Below, piece after piece: positions 57,663-64,000 of a stretch of DNA of 64,000 nt. Source of the DNA: Sympetrum striolatum. Lineage: Eukaryota > Arthropoda > Insecta > Odonata > Libellulidae. Where the stretch lies: contig OX388349.1 of NCBI GenBank assembly GCA_947579665.1, forward strand, positions 74,032,841 to 74,096,840. The letters are read 5' to 3'. The number at the start of each line of letters is the position of its first letter. The first letter of the stretch is position 1. The notes below the pieces were generated by a model. It searched no databases. It was not told where the DNA came from and saw only the letters and a list, made by a program, of their open reading frames with translations. Position numbers and translations under genes: made by a program.

Positions 57663-58249
57663 TAAAGAAAACATATTATAATCTTGTATTTAACATACCT
57701 TTTCAGAGACTTATTTATGGTCACAGTAACACATCATGATCATTTAGCATTATTTATGTATTCAGTTATGTCACCATTGAATTTTTTCCATTAAAATACT
57801 ATTGTTTCAGTTAAAAAATCCGTATTCGCCCAAAAAGTGCTCAATCATAGGTGATAGATGATACCAATTTGCCTGAATGTTTTTCTTACACCATTTGGAA
57901 CGGGGACAAACATGTGGAGCGGATGTTTAAAAAAAAAAAAATTGGACCATTGTAACATATAAATATGGGACTTAGGACTCCCTAATATATATATATATTA
58001 GGGAATCCCAAGATATAAGGGAAAAAATTTTATTTTTTTTCGCAAAATCAAATAAGCATAGCCTCTAATTTTTTTCTATTTGGTCTTATTAACTTACCTA
58101 ATAAATATTATTGCGATTGGATTATGGTAACCCGTACCGACTTGATGCCTAACAATTTCGAGAAATGAAAATTTGTACCGACAAGGGAAACACCAGGTAA
58201 GGGGGAAAATAACTAACGGATTCTCACGAATCTTTCAGGGCTCGTTCCT
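57663..58249. other. 3' flank of the transposase relic with an AT palindrome
   Basis: CCCTAATATATATATATATT then AGGG (57980-58003) is a perfect 24-bp palindrome, with GGGACT and AATCCC further out. It may be near the end of the transposon. No gene. Confidence 0.5.
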
Positions 58250-58650
58250 TGATTAAAAATAATGGACACGTTGCCGACCGTTTAACTCAATGGCCTTTTG
58301 TTTATAAAAATAGCTAATAAATAATAGTTAATATGAATTTATTTTCTTCCATTTCTTTTACTTTATTCAGCAGTAATTATACGAAGTGTAAAAGTTCGCA
58401 CAAATAAAATCCAATTATATATTTTTGGCCAGCTTTTTTTTCGATTCTAACCCACTGTACGGAGTTATGTATGATAAAATAAATCCTAAATACAATTAAA
58501 TAATGCTTGGAAGGTAACAAGATGAAATCTAATTGCAAAAATATAAGTTATCGGTAAAAGAAATGGAAGAAAATAATTCCCTATTAACTCGAGATCTATA
58601 TAGGAATGTACGTGTATTGTGTGGTTGCCTAACTCCGATATTCAGTTGCT
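58250..58650. mobile_element. Foldback element W, internally deleted copy
   Basis: Begins AAAATAATGGACACGTT, CCGACCGTTTAACTCAATGG as at 30084; then moves directly into the other arm of the element, in inverted orientation: CAGCTTTTTTTTCGATTCTA, CCCACTGTACG, GGAAGGTAA, AGTTATC, AAATGGAAGAA, CCTAACTCCGAT. The centre and inner arms found at 30.4-31.0 kb are absent. Confidence 0.65.
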
Positions 58651-58663
58651 GTTTATTTTACGT

Positions 58664-58825
58664 CATTTACATTCCTCATTGCATTTCTAATGGGGATAAC
58701 AGAATCCAATATAAGGTCCATCCCGTATGATATCAACCTCAAACTTAGCATTAAATGAGATCAAGTCCTACCAAGTTATAGTTGTGTTTTCAAATCTGCC
58801 AATAGGTTCTGGGTTCGACACCGGG
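58664..58825 (+). repeat. B-box array unit, dispersed copy 3
   Basis: Matches 13884-14040: TTACATTCCTCA-TGCATTT, CTAATGGGGATAAC, AAGGTCC-TCCCGTAT, then GGTTCTGGGTTCGACAC (58805) and GGGCGTCTCTA. Only one inter-box unit is present. It abuts the foldback copy. Confidence 0.7.
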
Positions 58826-60370
58826 CGTCTCTAAAATTAGAAATTGCTAAGATTCATTAAATTTAATTTAAATTCACTTAAATATAAACTGACGCCGTAA
58901 AAGACAACCTGACCTAATCTTATTTTAATAATATTCACTAAATTATCCTATAATTTCTGCTGCAGCGAATTCCTCCCCTTACCAGATAAGGGCTACGGTT
59001 TGATAATACTGTAGACGTTCTCCAAACAATTTTCCTTCCAACGCGAAAGATATTTTTAAGCTTCAGTTCGAAACTTGTCTCATTTAAACGAAATATGAGG
59101 AAAACAATTTGGCGAAGTTACGGAGAAATATGACTCCTAGACATCTTTTTCAAATTGACAGACGGGTTTTTAACAGATACTCCGCTGTTTATCTACCCCT
59201 TGGAACATTTTTATCAACTTCTTGAGATATTCGACTCCTGGTGACACATGCGCAGGCTTAATAATGCCACGAAGTTTACCTTCCTCCAGATGCAATAGTT
59301 TTGGACGCAGTATCAAGTATGTTAGCTTACTGAGATATTAATTAGAGAAACATCTCGACAAAGTTTCGGCTACTGTAATTTTAGTATCTATAAAAACTTT
59401 ATTATCCAAGTTAAATTTCTTTCCTCCATGTCTCGGTAAAGGGAATAGATTTTATTTGTTTATTTATTAAACAATAGAAAAAATGTATGATTTATTTTTA
59501 CCTCTGTTTTATTCATGACTGTGACATTTGAAAGAGTGCATCACTTTTATGTAGTTAAATTACTCATTTTGCTATTTCCATTTAAATATTATTCATACGG
59601 TGTTTTTCCTTCACTTTACTTCCACTCGTAATATTAATGATAATTGAGGAAGCCAAACTAACACATTTTGCGTGATTCTCTTGGTGAATCAAATCGACCT
59701 TCATTGAATTTAGCTTATTTTGATGTCCTGTGACGTCATTTTATTTTCATTTTTTGAGCAATTTCGATGATTTCACGGTATTAAGGATGACGTTCTACAA
59801 ATTGTAATACTATTGTTTCTCAATAAATTTAATGAGAATGTGATTAAACTCTTACAACAACGCCTGATGACGATGCAGTTCCCCTTTTTTCACGAAGCTT
59901 GCTTTGCATCTCAAATGATTTGTATTGAGGTAAACTCTAAAAATAAACACAAGTTAGGATAATGAAAGACCAATGGAAGACCGATTTCCCTACGAATTTT
60001 GAATGGAAAGAAAATAAGAATTGGAGTTCTTCGTCGCAAAGATTTGTGCATAAAATTATGACATCATTTGAACCTTTTTGTCGTGACATTTCATAGGAAA
60101 AAATAATAATATTTCTTATCTTTCAAATCATACGGAAGAATACAAATGTGAAATTTTCATCTCGAAGAAATTTAATATACATACATTATTGTATGTATCA
60201 TTGTATGAATATTATTTTCCCATCTTCTCCAAACGGGCTTTAGAATAAAGTTTTTTTTCTACGTTCTTTAAAACTATTTACATAATTACGTTGCCTATTG
60301 TCTATTTGTTTATTTAATTAGAAACGGAGCTCATTGTCGTGGTAGACGCCATTTAATGAATATAAGATTA
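58826..60370. other. Unassigned AT-rich sequence
   Basis: No protein-like frame, tRNA or clear repeat is visible. Confidence 0.4.
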
Positions 60371-60374
60371 TAAT

Positions 60375-60510
60375 GCAATATGTCTTACACTGAACCGAGT
60401 ACTTCAGGTAACGAATCGTATATCGAATTCTCGCCTTTTTATTTTATGCAGATATTTATTCTAACTTAACATTCTTAAGCTTATTTCTTTAATTTACTTT
60501 TACGAATTCA
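60375..60510 (+). repeat. Direct repeat, left copy
   Basis: Shares with 60848-60990 the ordered blocks ACACTGAAC/GCACTAAAC, ATCGTATATCGA/ATCGTCTATCGA, ACTCGC-type, TTTATTTTATGCAGATATTT and TATTCTAACTT-AC, TTTAACTTTACGAAT. Offset about 473 bp, same orientation. Confidence 0.65.
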
Positions 60511-60617
60511 CATTAAAACGTCGTCGTCGCAGCTGCTACATTCATCGCGGTGGGATCCCGAAAGAGATATCACGGAATCAGCCGATCGCCGCGGAAACCT
60601 TCGACCTTATATATTGT

Positions 60618-60809
60618 TTGAGGACTAAAAATCCAAAACTTAGTAAGGTAGGAATTGATTTGAGAAGCGACGTGTTTTCACATTGCCAGCTTTATATCGC
60701 GCTAGGAAGAGTACGTTCCTCAGAAAATATCAGGGTGTTAGTTTCACTGGGAAGGATATTTGATAATATTCCGCACGCCGTCAATATTGTCCTAATCTTC
60801 ATATGGTGA
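60618..60809 (+). pseudogene. Helitron/Pif1-type helicase C-terminal fragment
   Basis: Translation gives KVGIDLRSDVFSHCQLYIAL then GRVRSSENIRVLVS and, further on, NIVLIFIW. This corresponds to the last helicase block of Helitron and Pif1 proteins (GIDL..-VFSHGQLYVALSRV-S..-N.-VL...NIVYKE), where the S/GR residues act in ATP hydrolysis. HGQLY has become HCQLY and SRV has become GRV. Only about 60 residues remain, with no upstream helicase motifs or Rep domain found. It sits between two direct repeats. Confidence 0.72.
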
Positions 60810-60847
60810 TCTGCCCGGAAGCACGCACCGCGGCTATAGGATTCAAT

Positions 60848-60990
60848 TGGAGTATGTTTTGCACTAAACTAAGTACATACCACATGTAACCAATCGTCTA
60901 TCGATTACTCGCATATTTATTTTCTGCAGATATTTATTCTAACTTTACTTTGGCGTATTCCCTTAATTTAACTTTACGAATGTGTATTCA
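60848..60990 (+). repeat. Direct repeat, right copy
   Basis: See the left copy at 60375-60510. The two bracket the helicase fragment, so the fragment lies in one unit of an ancient tandem duplication or inside an element with direct terminal repeats. Confidence 0.65.
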
Positions 60991-61119
60991 ATAAGGACTC
61001 AACTCCAAAACTCCCGTATCAAATGAGCGAGAAAGGACTTCGAAGTACTTATTCTATTATTATATTTTTTTAAGAATCTCGATCTTAGATTTAAAATTAG
61101 GTATACGATAGACAATGGC

Positions 61120-61545
61120 ATAATTAAAAGGGAACATAAATATAGCGTGTAGACCAATAACTTGGGGTAGTATCCCGTAATAATTTTCTTTGCTTGCAGT
61201 TTGCAAGCACCCATTTACTAGTTTATTATATAAACAAAATTGTTTATTTTACAAATATTGAACGAATTTTTGTTAATGTATTCAACAAATGAATGTTAAT
61301 ATTACTCCTAAATAAAAATATTTGAATAGGAATTTTTTACCATTCAAACAATAAATTAGATGGATGCATTTCATGGAATGTGTTTTTTCCAAGGGCAGCT
61401 TCTAACATGTTTTAAATTTGTTACATTTCTTATATATGTATATATACATACTAGTAAATGGGTGCTTACATAATGCAAGAAAAGAAGATTATTAAGGGAT
61501 ACTACCCTGAGTTATGGGTCTATAGGTTATATTTATGTTTATTAC
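61120..61545. repeat. Inverted repeat, ~100-bp arms, ~230-bp spacer
   Basis: The minus strand from 61222 (CTAGTAAATGGGTGCTTGCA, then AAGAAAATTATTACGGGATA, CTACCCCAAGTTATTGGTCT) matches the plus strand from 61450 (CTAGTAAATGGGTGCTTACA, then AAGAAGATTATTAAGGGATA, CTACCCTGAGTTATGGGTCT). Both arms happen to be open and translate to MGA-K/YIMQ-KKII-GYYP, which reflects DNA duplication and not a gene family. Confidence 0.75.
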
Positions 61546-62575
61546 TTTCTCCATACACGAAGTATAGAGAAAGTATTGTTTTCATGAAAAAATTCGACTT
61601 CGAGATTTCAACGGAAATACACGTGTTGGGGTCCCTAGAACACGTTTTGACCATTTTCGGAATGATGTCTGTGTGTATGTGTGTGTGTGTCGGTATGTGT
61701 GTGTGTGCCAGTGGGCGCTCTAACGTAAAAACTAGTAGTCGTATCAATACCAAACTTCATACATAGCACTGCAGTGTGTGCTGTCAGAGTTGATTAGTTT
61801 TTGGAGTAAATCGGTTCACCGGAAGTCGAGCTTTCTTCATCAAAGCTCATTTCCGGTTTTCAAAATATCTCCATAAATATGATGTAAAGGTATATTGTGT
61901 ACCTTATAAAAGTTTTAGATAATGTGTTTTACTATAACTTTTGTGTTTAACTTATTTTTGTATCAACAGTTGATTAGGAGTTATTCGAGAAATACTGATA
62001 AACCGGAAGTAGCTGTTATGTACTTTGTGGGCGCTCTAACATGAAAACTAATTGTCGGATCAAAACCAAATTTCATATATAGTATTTTGGTTGGTGTGTT
62101 TAGAGTTGAATAGTTTTTGGAGCAAATCAGTAAACCAGAAGTAGAGCTTCATACTTCAAATCTCATTTCCAGTTTTCAAAATATCTCAATAAATATGATA
62201 TTTAGGTATATACTATTATTTATAATAGTTTTAGAAAATATTATTTGCTATAACTTTTTTATTAAATATATGTTTGTAAAACTGATTTTTTAGGAGATAT
62301 TCATGAAATACTGAAAAACCGGAAGTAGCCGATTATGAACTTCATGAGCAATCTGGGCGCCGTGTGTGAATAGCCATTTCATCGTTTTTCATCGAGCGTG
62401 TCCCGAAAAACATTATTTATAATGTTTGTGACGTAATATATAATATGATATAAATTAATCACTCATCTTCAAAGTTTAGATGGAATCCAGAGTTTGAAAA
62501 TACTGTCGTAGATAAATATTTACATCTTATATATAGAGAAAGTCATGTGCTGGCCACATCAGATTTATTATTTAG
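61535..62575 (+). mobile_element. Dispersed repeat family X, copy 2 (long)
   Basis: Starts with the small palindrome ACTTTCTC..TATAGAGAAAGT (61543-61573), then GTATTGTTTTCATGAAAAAA and a CGACTTCGAGATTTCAACGG block, a GT-rich run (61662-61708), then two tandem units of about 317 bp marked by GGGCGCTCTAAC at 61713 and 62029, each with TTTTTGGAG-AAATC, ACCGGAAGT and CAAAATATCTC-ATAAATATG. It ends with TATATAGAGAAAGTCATGTG, CTGGCCACATCAGATTTATT (62523-62562). The minus-strand copy at 10020-10720 has the same order. Confidence 0.6.
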
Positions 62576-63239
62576 TAACCCTGCTTCGAGAAGTTGATAG
62601 GCTGGATATAGGTAAAGAATGGTTTATTAATAACAAAAAGTTATAATATCATTTGTAGGACCCACGTTTAACACTATTCAAAAACATAATCCTAAATTAT
62701 ACTTTTACAGGTTGGTGACAGTGATAAGGATTAATTTTACGATAATGAAAATATTACTAATCGTATGTCATAGTCGAAAACTGCTAAACTGGAAGTTTCA
62801 TTAAAAAATCGAAAAATTAAATATGCGCTATATTTTGAGTTTTTTTCGAAAGGACTGAACTTAATTTTCATTATTTTCCTACGGCATTTGAAACATAGAG
62901 TGACTTCACTATTAAAAATCAATATAATAAACCCTATTTACATACTCCAAAAGTTTGAAACTTCTTGGTTACTTATAAATAGGAATATTATCAAAAATAT
63001 TGCACTATTGGTATATAAACGTTCAAACATTTTTTTAATTATTATATTAGAAAAAGATATTGGTTTAAAAAAGTTGACTTTTATTTTTTTAACCCGCCTT
63101 CCTAGGTAAAGTAGACTTTTGCTAAGTTCTTATAAGTATGATACTAAATTATATCTCAACTTATGGTAATGTTACAGTTTACGTAGGGATATTTTTATTT
63201 TTTAGCAAAAAAAAGTTCACATTTTTCAGAAAATGCAGC
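62576..63239. other. Unassigned AT-rich sequence
   Basis: Very AT-rich; frames such as 62888-63109 are hydrophobic noise. Confidence 0.4.
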
Positions 63240-63622
63240 ATGAATGTCAATGTTTAATAACGGAAGTACCAATTTTCCTCGGCATTAGCGGTAAAGAATG
63301 TAAAAACAAAAGGTCCAATTTTTCTCAAGAGATGGCATTAGTGGCGAAGTTTATAAACCAAAGTTCCAATTTTCCTCAATAGATGGCATAAGTGTCAATG
63401 TTTTTAAACAAAAGTTCCTATTTTCCTAAAGAGATAGCACTAGTGTCGAAGTATTTAAACAAAAGTTCCTATTTCCCTCAAGAGATGGCACTAGTGTCGA
63501 AGTTTATACCTAAAAGTTCAACTTTCCCTCAATAGATGGCATTAGTGGCGATATTTTTAAACAAAAGTTCATATTTTCCTCCAGAGATGGCATTAGTGTC
63601 GAAGTTCATTGCATAGTACATT
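63240..63622 (+). repeat. 51-bp tandem minisatellite, seven units
   Basis: The string GATGGCA (or GATAGCA) begins at 63331, 63382, 63433, 63484, 63535 and 63586: five successive intervals of exactly 51 bp. An earlier degenerate unit lies 53 bp before. The unit is roughly AAAAGTTCCTATTTTCCTCA, AGAGATGGCA, TTAGTGTCGAAGTTTTTAAAC. As 51 is a multiple of three, a reading frame with 17-residue periods (RDGISVEVFKQKF-FSS-like) runs through but is broken by two stops, so coding is not supported. Confidence 0.92.
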
Positions 63623-64000
63623 TGCTAAAACTATCCCTTTTCGGGATATATTATTTCGTTCAAACGAGAATAATAAATGCAAAATAGAGCATAATTATTG
63701 AAATTTCGCTAAAATTACCCCTTTTCGTTGCTTTTTACGATATTATCACACAAAATGAGGAAATTAAAGGCAAAATAGATGATAATTATTGAGATTTCGC
63801 TTAAAATTATACCTATTGTTTCATTGTTTTCAATATTATCTCGTTCAAACTAGGATAATAATGGCAAAATAGGTATTAATTATTGAAATTTCCCAAAAAT
63901 TAACCTTTTTCGATATATTTTATTAATATAATCTAGTTCAAACGAGGAAACTAAAGGTAAAATAGAATATGATTATTGTAATTTAGCTAAAATATCCCTT
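63623..64000 (+). repeat. 84-94-bp tandem array, runs off the window
   Basis: The landmark GCTAAAA or a variant recurs at about 63624, 63708, 63799, 63892 and 63986. Each unit then has a CCCCTTTTCG-like block, ATATTAT, TTCAAACGAGGA, GGCAAAATAG and ATAATTATTGAAATTTCG. The period grows from 84 to 94 bp. It directly follows the 51-bp array; the last unit is cut by the window end. Confidence 0.85.

Noticed and set aside
55238..57876. GCAAATT-GTATCAT strings at 55240 and inverted at 57862 as terminal repeats of the 56-kb transposon
   Set aside because: The match is only about 15 bases, does not extend, and no target duplication is seen; possibly chance in AT-rich DNA.
63240..64000. CRISPR-like array
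   Set aside because: Units are contiguous tandem repeats without unique spacers, and the DNA is clearly animal.

Overview
The window is non-coding, transposon-rich DNA from an animal nuclear genome, most likely an arthropod and probably an insect. It is AT-rich, has no bacterial operon structure, and has no open reading frame that I can defend as an intact host gene. The mobile-element mix (mariner, hAT, piggyBac, pogo-like, Helitron, several non-LTR retrotransposons, many palindromic miniature elements, microsatellites) is typical of insects with large genomes. I lean weakly towards a hemimetabolous insect but cannot name a species.

Layout. 1-4.4 kb: mostly unassigned, with a hairpin, a hammerhead-like motif and a TA-flanked 345-bp MITE. 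4.48-6.47 kb: a 2-kb hAT-type element with an 8-bp target duplication, holding a very large palindrome whose arms each carry a 112-bp mariner MITE; decayed mariner transposase lies on both sides. 8.9-15.5 kb: fragments of non-LTR elements, a dispersed repeat shared with 61-62 kb, a 390-bp repeat shared with 52 kb, and a ~170-bp tandem array carrying tRNA-like B boxes, followed by a dead LINE. 15.9-23.7 kb: Helitron end, RTE-like reverse transcriptase relic, 406-bp hAT MITE, hammerhead-like repeat and a foldback element with a 77-bp MITE nested in it. 27-31.4 kb: two LINE-like 3' tails and a 1.27-kb foldback element. 33-41 kb: second B-box array, second 77-bp MITE, a palindrome with a TTGGG tract in its loop, an 838-bp TA-flanked element with a PHD-like transposase relic, a 1.14-kb Helitron with an internal tandem duplication, a LINE end and a dead 2.2-kb piggyBac. 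42-54 kb: foldback copy, hammerhead-like repeats, LINE relic, simple repeats. 56-58.8 kb: a broken transposase of a class I cannot name, plus further copies of the foldback and B-box repeats. 60.4-64 kb: a Helitron/Pif1 helicase C-terminal relic between direct repeats, inverted repeats, and two tandem arrays (51-bp and ~90-bp periods) that run to the window edge.

All protein-like segments are broken by stops, frameshifts, deletions or lost catalytic residues, so nothing here looks functional as an enzyme. The most interesting signals are structural: small palindromes whose stems differ between copies by paired (compensatory) changes, a recurrent hammerhead-like core with a covarying stem, tRNA-like satellites, and a G-rich telomere-like tract sitting in the loop of an inverted repeat. 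All calls come from reading the sequence by eye; no database search was possible.
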